From Singulisphaera sp. GP187 (GTDB lineage Bacteria; Planctomycetota; Planctomycetia; Gemmatales; Gemmataceae): a DNA stretch of 63,887 bases. Every line of letters starts with the position of its first letter. Positions within the stretch are counted from its first letter, which is position 1. The notes beneath the pieces were generated by a model. The model was given only the letters and a program-made list of their open reading frames with translations, was not told the origin of the DNA and ran no database searches. Below, piece by piece: positions 52,455 to 60,980 of the stretch. The position numbers and the translations under genes were made by a program. Where the stretch lies: NCBI GenBank assembly GCA_945905925.1, contig CAMDQN010000019.1, forward strand, positions 1 through 63,887, read 5' to 3'.

Positions 52455-54077
52455 ATGGACGAGTTGCACCACGAATGCGGCGTGGCGGCGTTGTACTACC
52501 TCCCCCGCCCGGGAGACAAATCCGCGGTCTGGACCGGCGCGCCGGATCAGGTGTCACGCCTGATGCCGCGAATGCTCCTCGATTTGCAGAACCGCGGGCA
52601 GCTCGCTGCGGGGCTGGCCACCTACAACCCGGACCGCGACAAGCTCGTCAACACCTACAAGGACACCGGGACCGTCATCGAGGCGTTCCGCATCAACGAG
52701 CCGGCGAAGTACGCTTCCATCATGGAGGACTACGCCGGCCGCGCCGCGATCGGACACACCCGCTACGCGACCTGCGGTGGCCAGACGCGCAGTTACGCAC
52801 AGCCGTTCGAGCGGCGGCACGGCTGTAAATGGAAGTGGTTCGCGTTCGCATTCAACGGGCAACTCACCAACTTCGCCGAACTCCGGCAGCAACTTCTCCA
52901 GAACCACGACTACCACCTGACGCGGGACAACGATACCGAAGTCATCATGCACTACCTGTCCCACGAGATGCGGGGCGACGACCGCCCAGACCTCGTGGAG
53001 GTGTTCCGGCGGCTCGCGGAGAAATTCGACGGCGCGTACAACCTCGTGTTCCTCAACGCGATGGGCGACATGGTCGTCCTCCGCGACCCCGTGGGAATCC
53101 GGCCGCTCGTGTACGCACAGGACGGACCGATGTTCGGTGCCGCGAGCGAAAGTGTCGCGCTCCAGAACCTCGGGTTCCGCCAGTCGAGTATCAAGTCCCT
53201 CGCTCCGGGCGAAATGATCCTGATTCGCGACGGCGAACTGAGCGTTCACCGGTTCGCGGAGACGAAGCGCACGGCACACTGTTTCTTCGAGTGGATTTAT
53301 TTCGCGAACGTGGCGAGCACGCTCGACGACCGCAGCGTGTACCTGAGCCGGTCGCGGTTGGGTCAGGAGTTGGCGAAGCAAGAACGCGCACTGGGCCGCG
53401 TGCCTCTTGACCCGTCGGAAACGGTGGTGGTGCCGGTCCCCGACACCGGCAAGGCCTCGGCCGACGCGATGGCTTTCGCGCTGGGCATTCCGAGCGTGGA
53501 AGGCTTGATCCGCAACCGGTACATCGGGCGCACGTTCATCGAAGGCGGCAACCGCGCCGACAAAGTTCGGCTGAAGTTCACGCCGCTCCGCGAGGTGCTG
53601 AACGGCAAGAAGGTGCTGCTCGTCGAGGATTCCATCGTCCGCAGCACGACGCTTCAGAGCCTGTTGAAGCACTTGCGCGACCAGGGCGGGGCGGCGGAAA
53701 TTCATGTGCGAGTCGCGTGCCCGCCGATCCTGTCGCCGTGCTTCTACGGCATCGACATGAGCACGGTGAAGGAGCTATTCGCGCCGAAGTTCATGGCGGG
53801 GAAGGTGCCGACCGTCGAAGAACAGGACGCGATGGCGAAGGCGCTGGGCGCCGACTCACTGTTCTACTTACCGGTGGACGCGGTTGCGAGGTGTATTGAT
53901 CTGCCGACCGAGAAGCTGTGCCGCGCGTGTATCACTGGCGAGTATCCGACGCCGGCCGGGGAGCAGATGTACCAGCTCTCGCTCCGCAACCACGCCGCCG
54001 GGGACACCGACGGTCGCACCTACGAGCGCCCGAACGAACCGCTCATGTGCTCGGTGAACGACACCGGACGCACGTAG
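52455..54077 (+). CDS. purF: Amidophosphoribosyltransferase
   Basis: 540 aa. The class II glutamine amidotransferase nucleophile is Cys8 in HHECGVAALYY, exposed after removal of a 7-residue propeptide. Other landmarks are QNRGQLAAGLA, IGHTRYATCG, NGQLTNF, and the PRPP loop VLLVEDSIVRSTT. Late cysteines (CPPILSPCFYGID ... CRACITGEYP) could bind an iron-sulfur cluster as in Bacillus PurF. It makes 5-phosphoribosylamine, the first committed step of purine synthesis. No other pur gene is adjacent. The stop codon is at the left end of an inverted repeat. Confidence 0.95.
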   Translation: MDELHHECGVAALYYLPRPGDKSAVWTGAPDQVSRLMPRMLLDLQNRGQLAAGLATYNPDRDKLVNTYKDTGTVIEAFRINEPAKYASIMEDYAGRAAIGHTRYATCGGQTRSYAQPFERRHGCKWKWFAFAFNGQLTNFAELRQQLLQNHDYHLTRDNDTEVIMHYLSHEMRGDDRPDLVEVFRRLAEKFDGAYNLVFLNAMGDMVVLRDPVGIRPLVYAQDGPMFGAASESVALQNLGFRQSSIKSLAPGEMILIRDGELSVHRFAETKRTAHCFFEWIYFANVASTLDDRSVYLSRSRLGQELAKQERALGRVPLDPSETVVVPVPDTGKASADAMAFALGIPSVEGLIRNRYIGRTFIEGGNRADKVRLKFTPLREVLNGKKVLLVEDSIVRSTTLQSLLKHLRDQGGAAEIHVRVACPPILSPCFYGIDMSTVKELFAPKFMAGKVPTVEEQDAMAKALGADSLFYLPVDAVARCIDLPTEKLCRACITGEYPTPAGEQMYQLSLRNHAAGDTDGRTYERPNEPLMCSVNDTGRT

Positions 54078-54160
54078 GAAGGATGAAGGATGAAGGGAAC
54101 CAAGACGCCGATGCCTGCCGGTCGTGTCTTGGTTCCTTCATCCTTCATCCTTCATCCTTT
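54076..54160. repeat. Inverted repeat of gaaggat / atccttc tandem arms
   Basis: The left arm (aaggatgaaggatgaaggga..., about 54079-54106) pairs with the right arm (...cttcatccttcatccttcat, 54126-54159); the right arm has one additional unit. The left end overlaps the purF stop. The right end is 13 nt from the ATG of the next gene. Confidence 0.85.
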
Positions 54161-54172
54161 TTCAGGCTTCCC

Positions 54173-54919
54173 ATGCCAGAGAACGACAACGCACTCATCG
54201 CCTACTCGTTACATCCGAACCAGCCGACCGACGTGTTCCCCGAACCGGCGCCCATCACCCGCGAATGGATGGACGCGGCGCACCTCAGACACCCGTACCG
54301 TTGCCTGCCGCTCGTCATCGCGAACCAGTGCGGCTGGGTGCTGCGGAATCCGGTCGGGTTCAACGCGTTCTGGTACGGTGGCGCCGGCAAAGATGACGTG
54401 GAGTTGCGCTTCGACAAACCGGACAACCGCATTGTGAGTCACTTCGGCAGCGGCGTCATCACGTTCACGATACCTTTTTTGTTCCGCACGCCCGCAGGTA
54501 TCAACCTGTGGGTGAAGGGTCCGGCGAACTGGATTAAAGATGGCGTGCAACCGCTCGAAGGCGTGGTGGAAACGGACTGGCTCGCGTCCACTTTCACGAT
54601 GAACTGGAAGATGACGCGTATGTGCGAGTGGGTACGGTTCGAGCAAGGCGATCCGTTCTGTATGCTGGTGCCTGTGCCGCGCGGCCTCGTCGAGAGCTTC
54701 GTCCCGCGTGTCGAGCCGATCGCCGCGACCCCGGAACTGTTGGCGCAGTACAAGCAGTGGGAGGCGAGCCGCAGCGGGTTCCTTGAGGATTTGAGCGCGC
54801 GCGACCCGGAGGCGGTGGCTCGCGGCTGGCAGAAGGACTACTTCCAGGGGAAGACGATCGATGGCAAACCGGTCGAGTCGCACCAGACCAAGCTGAACGT
54901 GAAGCCGTTCGCTGAGTAA
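54173..54919 (+). CDS. DUF6065-like protein
   Basis: 248 aa, cytoplasmic. Features: EPAPITREWMDAAHLRHPYRCLPLVIANQCGWVLRNP at the start, VITFTIPFLFRTPAGINLWVKGP in the middle, and a C-terminal GRP-like tail KDYFQGKTIDGKPVESHQTKLNVKPF. I believe this matches the DUF6065 family, whose function is unknown; the assignment is from memory. The TAA stop is the outermost triplet of the inverted repeat that follows. Confidence 0.6.
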   Translation: MPENDNALIAYSLHPNQPTDVFPEPAPITREWMDAAHLRHPYRCLPLVIANQCGWVLRNPVGFNAFWYGGAGKDDVELRFDKPDNRIVSHFGSGVITFTIPFLFRTPAGINLWVKGPANWIKDGVQPLEGVVETDWLASTFTMNWKMTRMCEWVRFEQGDPFCMLVPVPRGLVESFVPRVEPIAATPELLAQYKQWEASRSGFLEDLSARDPEAVARGWQKDYFQGKTIDGKPVESHQTKLNVKPFAE

Positions 54920-55011
54920 GTCACAGGTCCGCAAGTCGCAAGTCCCAAGTCGAAGACCAAAGCCGTCCTGGTCTTAGACTTGGGACTTGCGACTTGCGGA
55001 CCTGTGACTTA
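54917..55011. repeat. 43-bp inverted repeat whose ends are both stop codons (family a)
   Basis: Arms 54917-54959 (starting taagtcacaggtccgcaagt) and 54969-55011 match at 42 of 43 positions with a 9-nt loop. The first three bases are the TAA of the plus-strand gene, and the last three, read on the minus strand, are the TAA of the PPC-domain gene. The core is shared with 4799-4865. Confidence 0.95.
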
Positions 55012-57264
55012 TCTGACCGCTTCCACCTTCGTCTCGGCGGTGACGGGGCCGGTGGGCGTCATCACGGTGGCCTTAACCACGAGTGGCACGTTGAACGGCC
55101 CGGCGTCCGGTGCGAATTTCAACACTAACTCGCCTTCGCTCTTGTCCGCCGCGACCACGAGCTTCATGACGGTCACGCCTTTCACGTGTTCCGGTAGCAC
55201 GAGTTCCACGGTCGCTGGGCCGCTCAGGTTCTTGCTTCGGCTCACCTTCACCGCGAGTTTCACTTCGCCCTCGGCTCGCACGCTCGTCTTCTCGAGGCTC
55301 ACGTCCAATCGCCCCGGCGTGACGACCACAATCATCTGCTGGTTCTGCTCCACCGAACTGAAACTGACCGTGTGTTCGCGACCGTCCACGGGGTCTTTCA
55401 CTTTCGCGGTCGCCATCACGCACACGCGACAGGTGCGGCCGAGTTCCATCCACGGCGGAAGGAACGCCGGGTACGCGAACTCCGTCTGATCGGCTTTGAG
55501 CGTGAGAACCGGTCCGGTGACGCCTTGCAGGTGGCGCGCCTGCTTGTCCGCGAGTTGCACCAGAATCGGACCATCGAAGCCGTTGCGGTCGATCTTGTAC
55601 TGGCGGTAGTACGTCTCGCCGCGCGGCGCGGAGGTCATCACGTACTGGTCGATGATCTTGAACGGCGTCGGGAACGCGACCGCGAGCCACAGTTCACTCG
55701 ACCCCGAACGCTGAGCGGTCGGCGCGGGCGCCGCTGAGGATTTGCCTCTCGTAGGAGGAGCACCCGCGTCAACAAACTCCGCGGCGAGTGACACCGGCTT
55801 GTCACCGACGGTCGCGGTGCCGACCACCGCGAGCGGCGCGTTACCAATGATGGCGTCCGCGGTCGCTGTGATGGTGAGGTCCGCGGCGGTCTGGTTCGCC
55901 GCGAGCGTGAGCGGCTTGGCTTCGATGCCCTTCGGCAAGGCGTCCACTTTCAACTCGATTGGTCCCTTGAACGTGCCGAGTCGTTCGGCGGTGACCTTCA
56001 CCTTGAGCGAACCGGCACGCGGTAGCGTGAACACATCGGCCGCGACCGTGAGCCGGAAACCGGGTTCGATCACTTCGGGCGCGTCCAGCACGCGCAGGCG
56101 GTAGACGAAGTTCGCCGCGACGGGCCGACGAAACTTCTCAGCCACCTTCACGATGTAAATACCGTCGGCGGGTGGGCTGAACGCGAACGCCGTGGGATCA
56201 GCCGTCTCGGTGCCCTCGGCGCGCTTCAGTTCCTTGCCGGTCGCGTCCAGGATCGTGACCACACCGCACAGCGGAGATTCGTACTTGTGTGCTTGCAACT
56301 CGAAGGTGTAACTCGCGGCCTTCTTCAGATCGAGCTTCCACTCGCTCACGGCGCCGGGGCGCTCGATGACGCCGTTGAGCGCGATCGGTGCTTGCAGTGA
56401 CTTGCTCGCGTCGGTCGCGTCCTTCAGCGTGTCGGGCTTCGCCTTCAGCGGGAAGTGGAACGCGGGCACGTCCACGGTTGTGACCGTGAGCCGGTACACG
56501 TAAGCCGGGCCGCCGAGCGTGTTCGCGTCGGTGACTCGCACGCGGTACTTGCCCGCGACCTTTGGCGTGAACTTCGCACTTGCGTCCGTGCCGACGCACG
56601 CGTGGAGCATCTGCTCCGCGACCACGTTGCCTTTCGTGTCGATGATGTCGAGCTTCGTGACGAGCGGTGAGTTGATCGACTGCGCGTGAACGAACGCGGT
56701 GACCGTCTTGCCGGCGACCGCATCGAATTCCCAGAGGTCAACGTCTTCGCGCGGGAAGATGCGGCCGTTCGCGGTGACCGGCAGCGTGATGGGCTTCGGC
56801 AGCGGTTCGCCGTCGATCTCCTTTTCGATCACCTCCGGCAATTCGCCGACGACGAACACCGGTCCGCCGGCACCGCCCTGCGCGGTGAAGACACGCACGC
56901 GGCGCGCCCCCAGAGGCGCGTCCTTCGCGAGCGTGACTTTTCCTTGCGTGTCGGCCGGGTAGTCTTCTTGTCGCTGCGAGTCCGGCAGCGGGAGAACCGG
57001 CCCCTCGAACCACATGCGCTTCGCGGGGCTGAGGTGCGGCGACGCGGTGATGCCGGTGCCGGTCACCTCGAACGCGGGTTTGTCGTGGAGGAACAGCCCG
57101 CCGACACGCACGTCAACGGAGGTGCCGCGCTGCGCGCCCGCCGGGAAGATGTACGCGGCCGTCGGCGGGTTGGCGCGAAGAGAAGATTGTTCACCGCAGA
57201 GAACGCAGAGAACGCAGAGAGAAATCAGGAGTCGAGTTCCGGCGCACTCGGTCACGGGTCTCAT
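55009..57264 (-). CDS. Exported PPC-domain protein with repeat-derived signal peptide
   Basis: 751 aa. The mature part starts near ANPPTAAYIFPAGAQRGTSVDVRV and has several pre-peptidase C-terminal (PPC)-type beta domains (INSPLVTKLDIIDTKGNVVAEQ, EWKLDLKKAASYTFELQAHKYESPL, FAFSPPADGIYIVKVAEKF), typical of secreted planctomycete proteins in DUF1501 operons. The signal peptide RLLISLCVLCVLCGEQSSLRA is the translation of a repeat arm (57181-57220). The start overlaps the stop of the upstream 231-aa gene (ATGA). Confidence 0.8.
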   Translation of the reverse strand: MRPVTECAGTRLLISLCVLCVLCGEQSSLRANPPTAAYIFPAGAQRGTSVDVRVGGLFLHDKPAFEVTGTGITASPHLSPAKRMWFEGPVLPLPDSQRQEDYPADTQGKVTLAKDAPLGARRVRVFTAQGGAGGPVFVVGELPEVIEKEIDGEPLPKPITLPVTANGRIFPREDVDLWEFDAVAGKTVTAFVHAQSINSPLVTKLDIIDTKGNVVAEQMLHACVGTDASAKFTPKVAGKYRVRVTDANTLGGPAYVYRLTVTTVDVPAFHFPLKAKPDTLKDATDASKSLQAPIALNGVIERPGAVSEWKLDLKKAASYTFELQAHKYESPLCGVVTILDATGKELKRAEGTETADPTAFAFSPPADGIYIVKVAEKFRRPVAANFVYRLRVLDAPEVIEPGFRLTVAADVFTLPRAGSLKVKVTAERLGTFKGPIELKVDALPKGIEAKPLTLAANQTAADLTITATADAIIGNAPLAVVGTATVGDKPVSLAAEFVDAGAPPTRGKSSAAPAPTAQRSGSSELWLAVAFPTPFKIIDQYVMTSAPRGETYYRQYKIDRNGFDGPILVQLADKQARHLQGVTGPVLTLKADQTEFAYPAFLPPWMELGRTCRVCVMATAKVKDPVDGREHTVSFSSVEQNQQMIVVVTPGRLDVSLEKTSVRAEGEVKLAVKVSRSKNLSGPATVELVLPEHVKGVTVMKLVVAADKSEGELVLKFAPDAGPFNVPLVVKATVMTPTGPVTAETKVEAVR

Positions 57265-58020
57265 TGCCTCACCTCGTTACCCTGCTGATCGTTCGTGAAC
57301 GCTTTGATGGCCGAGATAACTTGTTCGTAACCGGGGCAGTTCTCAGTAACGGCCGGATTCCGAGCATTCGGGACCAAGAAGAACCGGTCGTAGTTCCTCA
57401 GTTCCGGCACGTTCTCCGCCCACTCTCCCCGTTGCCCTAGGCGCATAAGGATAACGACCGCGTTCCGCGCAACCGCATCACTCACCAACCCAAAACTGTA
57501 GCGCACCGATGGAACAGAAAGGTGCCCATAGTTTCGAGAGGGATACGGGCACAAGACAACATTCAAGATGCAGCGTGCCACCGTCTGCTTGTCGAATCGC
57601 TTAATGAGCCGTCGGACTCTCTTCCGCCGCCACCATTTTTCCCACACATCAAAAGCCGGATTGAGGTACAGGAAGGGCCAGTCCGTCGCCACATGATGCA
57701 AGTTATTTCGCATCATCGCACGGAAATCGCTAGTCTGCCGAAACGGTACGTTCTCCCCAAAGCCGGGATTGTTGCTCAAAAGGACTACCGGCGCGTCTTT
57801 GTCTCCAATAAAAGGCTCCGGCAGAAGTTCGTTGATGTGCAGGAAGTGATCGTGAGCCTGACCGCGTGCGCGGTTGAACTCCTCCACGGCCTCCCTGTCT
57901 TCGGGAAGAACGTAAGGTGGGTTGGTAGGTAGACGAAGCCACGGGTTCGTGTCCATAATTCCGACTCTGCTTTCGGTCTTTCTCCGCGTCCTCTGCGTTC
58001 TCTGTGGTGAACAATCTTCT
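57181..58020. repeat. 40-bp inverted repeats flanking a single gene
   Basis: Arms 57181-57220 (agaagattgttcaccgcaga...) and 57981-58020 match at 37 of 40 positions in inverted orientation. They are 760 bp apart and enclose the 231-aa gene. The arm wording (cagagaacgcagag) belongs to the same loose group as the 30222-30357 element. The outer end of the right arm lies 5 nt from the stop of the DUF1501 gene; the left arm is inside the PPC gene's signal-peptide region. Confidence 0.85.
57261..57956 (-). CDS. Hypothetical protein enclosed by inverted repeats
   Basis: 231 aa, cytoplasmic. The base composition is visibly less GC-rich than its neighbours. Motifs: DAPVVLLSNNPGFGENVPFR, LYLNPAFDVWEKWWRRKRVRRLIKRF, LNVVLCPYPSRNYGHLSVPS, and FFLVPNARNPAVTENCPGYEQV. 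The first and last segments loosely recall the uracil-DNA-glycosylase superfamily (a glycine-proline loop after a strand and a late strand-loop), but I cannot support that firmly. It interrupts the otherwise common DUF1501-PPC gene arrangement and is bracketed by 40-bp inverted repeats. It looks like an insertion. Confidence 0.65.
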   Translation of the reverse strand: MDTNPWLRLPTNPPYVLPEDREAVEEFNRARGQAHDHFLHINELLPEPFIGDKDAPVVLLSNNPGFGENVPFRQTSDFRAMMRNNLHHVATDWPFLYLNPAFDVWEKWWRRKRVRRLIKRFDKQTVARCILNVVLCPYPSRNYGHLSVPSVRYSFGLVSDAVARNAVVILMRLGQRGEWAENVPELRNYDRFFLVPNARNPAVTENCPGYEQVISAIKAFTNDQQGNEVRQ

Positions 58021-58025
58021 GCCTT

Positions 58026-59342
58026 TCACACCAGTTCCGACATCACCTTGCCGTTGTTGACCAGCGCGATCGGGCGGCCGTCGGCGGTGTGGACTTCGTC
58101 CTTGGGGCTGATGCCCATCAGTTCGTACATGGTGGCGAACAGGTCTTCCGGGCCATACGGGTCGCTCGCGGGCTTCTCCGCTCGCGCGTCGGTCTTGCCC
58201 ACCACCACGCCGGGCTTGATGCCGCCACCACCCAGGAGTACTGTGAACGCCGGTCCCCAGTGGTCGCGACCCGCGTTCTTGTTGATCCGCGGCGTGCGCC
58301 CGAACTCGCCCGTGACCACCACCATCGTTGAGTCGAGCATGCCGCGGTCACTCAGGTCGCGGAACAGCGCGCTGATGGCGCTGTCGTACATCGGCAGAAG
58401 CGTGTTCTTCAACACCGCGAAGTTGCCGTCGTGCGTGTCCCAATTCGAGTGGTCGATGGTCACACACCGCACGCCGGCTTCGACCAACCGGCGACCCATC
58501 AAGCACGACTGACCTAGCGAGTGCAAGCCGTACTCAGCACGGAGTTTGTCGGCCTCCGCGTGGATGTTGAACGCTTCTTTCGCCTGCCGCGAGGTCATCA
58601 AGTCGAAGGCTTTGTCGCGGAACGTGGTGAGCGCGCCCGCTTGCGGGTTGGCTTTCACTTCCGCGCTCCTGTGGAACCGGTCCATGGTTTCGAGCAGCTT
58701 TTTGCGGTCGTCGAGCCGGTCGCTCGCGATAGCCGGCGGCGGCACGAGGTCCGGCACGCTGAAGTTCGGCGCGGAAGGGTCGGCATCAATGACAAATGGC
58801 GCGTGATTCGCGCCGAGGTACGCCGGGCCGCCGCTCGGGTGAACCTTCGGCAGCGCGACGTAAGCCGGTACCGAACCCTTCGGCCCGAGTTTCTTCGACA
58901 CAACGGAGCCGACGCACGGGCGCTGGTTGTTCGGCGTCACCGACGGGTTGAATCCCGCCGTGGGGAAGTATCCGGTGAGGATGTAGTGGTCGGCCGGACC
59001 GTGGTCCGAGTTGTGGTGCCTGAATGAGCGCACTAGCGAGAACTTATCCACTTGCGTCGCGACCTTCGGCAACAGGTCGCAGATTTGAAGACCAGGAATC
59101 TTGGTCTTCGCGGGGTTGAAGTCGCCGCGGAACTCGGCCGGCGCGTCGGGCTTCAGGTCGAACGTGTCGAGGTGGCTCTGGCCCCCGTGCAGGAACACGA
59201 AGATCAGCGACACATCTTTCTTGGCTTTCGCGCCCGCGTCGGCACGCAGCAGTTGCGGCAGCCCGATCGTGGAGCCGAATAGCGAAGCCGTTCCGACGCG
59301 GAGTGCGTCGCGTCGCGTAATGCCGTCGCAGAAGGTAGGCAT
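58026..59342 (-). CDS. DUF1501 protein, Tat-exported
   Basis: 438 aa. Twin-arginine leader GITRRDALRVGTASLFGST, then DUF1501 landmarks: FLHGGQSHLDTFDLKPDAPAE, LVRSFRHHNSDHGPADHYI, CVTIDHSNWDTHDGNF, VVVTGEFGRTPRINKNAGRDHWG, and a final TADGRPIALVNNG. The fold is sulfatase/alkaline-phosphatase-like with the metal ligands in the HGGQSHLD and DHWG regions, though function is unproven. It is second of two DUF1501 genes in this operon. Confidence 0.92.
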   Translation of the reverse strand: MPTFCDGITRRDALRVGTASLFGSTIGLPQLLRADAGAKAKKDVSLIFVFLHGGQSHLDTFDLKPDAPAEFRGDFNPAKTKIPGLQICDLLPKVATQVDKFSLVRSFRHHNSDHGPADHYILTGYFPTAGFNPSVTPNNQRPCVGSVVSKKLGPKGSVPAYVALPKVHPSGGPAYLGANHAPFVIDADPSAPNFSVPDLVPPPAIASDRLDDRKKLLETMDRFHRSAEVKANPQAGALTTFRDKAFDLMTSRQAKEAFNIHAEADKLRAEYGLHSLGQSCLMGRRLVEAGVRCVTIDHSNWDTHDGNFAVLKNTLLPMYDSAISALFRDLSDRGMLDSTMVVVTGEFGRTPRINKNAGRDHWGPAFTVLLGGGGIKPGVVVGKTDARAEKPASDPYGPEDLFATMYELMGISPKDEVHTADGRPIALVNNGKVMSELV

Positions 59343-59353
59343 GATTTATCCTG

Positions 59354-59462
59354 GTAGGTGCCGCTTGCCGAGCGGCACAGTTTCGCCGGTCAGATCACGT
59401 CGAGATGGTCCACGTCACTCGAACGCATGTCGTCGCCGTGCCGCTCGGCAAGCGGCACCTAC
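59354..59462. repeat. Perfect 25-bp inverted repeat, family c
   Basis: Arms 59354-59378 (gtaggtgccgcttgccgagc...) and 59438-59462 are perfect complements with a 59-nt spacer. The right end directly touches the stop codon of the upstream DUF1501 gene (59463-59465), and the left end stops just before the ribosome site of the next gene. The pair is nearly the same as at 6056-6167, with a different spacer. Confidence 0.95.
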
Positions 59463-60836
59463 TCAAAACAGACTCAATACCGGCTTGCCGTCGCACAATC
59501 TGTGCGGTCGGTTCTCGCGGTCGGGGATCATCGCGGCGGGATCAACTCCCAACGCGTGATAGATCGTCGCGAGGAAGTCGTCCGGTGACACCGGGCTGTC
59601 AGTCGGGTATGCCGCGATCTTGTCCGTCTTCCCGTACACCTGACCGCCGCGAATGCCTCCGCCCGCGAACAGCGCGCTCTGCGCCGCGCCCCAGTGGTCG
59701 CGGCCTTGCGCGCTGTTGATCTTCGGCGTGCGCCCGAACTCACCCGCGACCGCGACCAACGTGCGCTCCAGCATTCCGCGATCGCTCAGGTCTTCGAGCA
59801 GAGCCGCGAGCGCGCGGTCGAGCGGCGGGAGGCAGTACTTCTCTTTCAGCATCGCGTAGCCGGTGATGCCGCCCAATCCGCCGGTGCCGCCGTGGTTGTC
59901 CCACACGTTCGCGACGCCGCCGTTGGGCATGATGTACAGCCAGATCACGCTCACGACCTTCACGCCGCTCTCGACGAGGCGCCGTGCGAGCAGGAAACTT
60001 TCGCCGTACTCGTTGCGGCCGTAGTGGTCGCGCAACCGCGACGATTCCTTTTCGAGTGCGAACGCTTCGCGCACTTTGGGCGACGCGATCATCTTCATCG
60101 CTTGCCCGCGGAACTGGTCGAGGTCGCTGCCGCCGGTCTTCTGCAACTCGGCGTCTTGCTTCTGAAGCAACTTCAACAAGCCTTCGCGGGCCGCGAGGCG
60201 GGTTTCGCTCACGTCTGGCGGGAGAACGTCGGGGTGCGCCGCGGGTTCGTTCGACTTGTTGGCGGCGAGCCGTTCGAGCGGATCGTACTTCGGGCCGAGG
60301 AACCCCGCGTGCGTGCCCGCGTAGGTGACACCGTCGTGTCCGACCGGGCGCGGGATGGTGACGTTCGCGGGCACCGCGCTCGGCGGGCTGAAGTACGCCA
60401 ACGCGCTGGCGAAGTTCGGCGGGTGGCTCCGCTTTCGCGGGTTGCGCGGCGACACAAGCGTCGGGTCTTTGCGACCCGTGAGCATGTGGTACACGCTCGG
60501 TTCGTGGTTGTTGTCGGCGTGCGACAGCGACCGCACCACCGCGACCTTGTCGGTGTGCCTCGCGAACAGCGGCATCTGGTCGCACACCTGAATGCCTGGC
60601 ACGACCGTGTCGATCGGCTTGAACTGCGAGCGGATGCCTTCGGGCGCGTCCGGCTTCATGTCCCACATGTCCTGTTGCGGCGGCCCGCCCCACAGGAAGA
60701 TGAAGATACACGAGTCTGCGCTTCCGGCGCGCGAAGCCAGCGGCGCCGTGGCGCGCGCTTCGAGTAAGGTGGGGAGCGCAAGGCCACCGGCGCCGAGTTG
60801 CCCCAGTCGAATCATCGCGTCACGGCGGTGGAGCAT
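59463..60836 (-). CDS. DUF1501 protein
   Basis: 457 aa. Leader MLHRRDAMIRLGQLGAGGLALPTLL (twin-arginine-like). Landmarks: FIFLWGGPPQQDMWDMKPDAPEGIRSQF, VVRSLSHADNNHEPSVYHMLTG, NVWDNHGGTGGLGG, LVAVAGEFGRTPKINSAQGRDHWG, and the C-terminal NRPHRLCDGKPVLSLF. It is a paralogue of the gene downstream. The start at 60836 has a GGAG site at good spacing. It follows the cytochrome-protein gene. Confidence 0.92.
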   Translation of the reverse strand: MLHRRDAMIRLGQLGAGGLALPTLLEARATAPLASRAGSADSCIFIFLWGGPPQQDMWDMKPDAPEGIRSQFKPIDTVVPGIQVCDQMPLFARHTDKVAVVRSLSHADNNHEPSVYHMLTGRKDPTLVSPRNPRKRSHPPNFASALAYFSPPSAVPANVTIPRPVGHDGVTYAGTHAGFLGPKYDPLERLAANKSNEPAAHPDVLPPDVSETRLAAREGLLKLLQKQDAELQKTGGSDLDQFRGQAMKMIASPKVREAFALEKESSRLRDHYGRNEYGESFLLARRLVESGVKVVSVIWLYIMPNGGVANVWDNHGGTGGLGGITGYAMLKEKYCLPPLDRALAALLEDLSDRGMLERTLVAVAGEFGRTPKINSAQGRDHWGAAQSALFAGGGIRGGQVYGKTDKIAAYPTDSPVSPDDFLATIYHALGVDPAAMIPDRENRPHRLCDGKPVLSLF

Positions 60837-60846
60837 GGCCGAAGCT

Positions 60847-60980
60847 CCAAGACAGAAGAAATTCTGCCGCACGAAAAACGCAGACAAAAGGCACGATAAA
60901 ACAGAAGACTGTATTTAACACTGCTTTCGGTCTTATCGTGTCTTTCTCTGCGTTTTTCGTGCGGCGAAATTTCTTGGCTT
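60847..60980. repeat. Inverted repeat between the cytochrome and DUF1501 genes
   Basis: The core pairing is ccgcacgaaaaacgcaga... (60867-60899) with 60933-60964, and a weaker outer pairing (ccaagacagaagaaattct / aaatttcttgg). The right end abuts the TAA stop of the cytochrome-protein gene (60981-60983). The left end contains the ribosome site of the DUF1501 gene. Confidence 0.85.
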
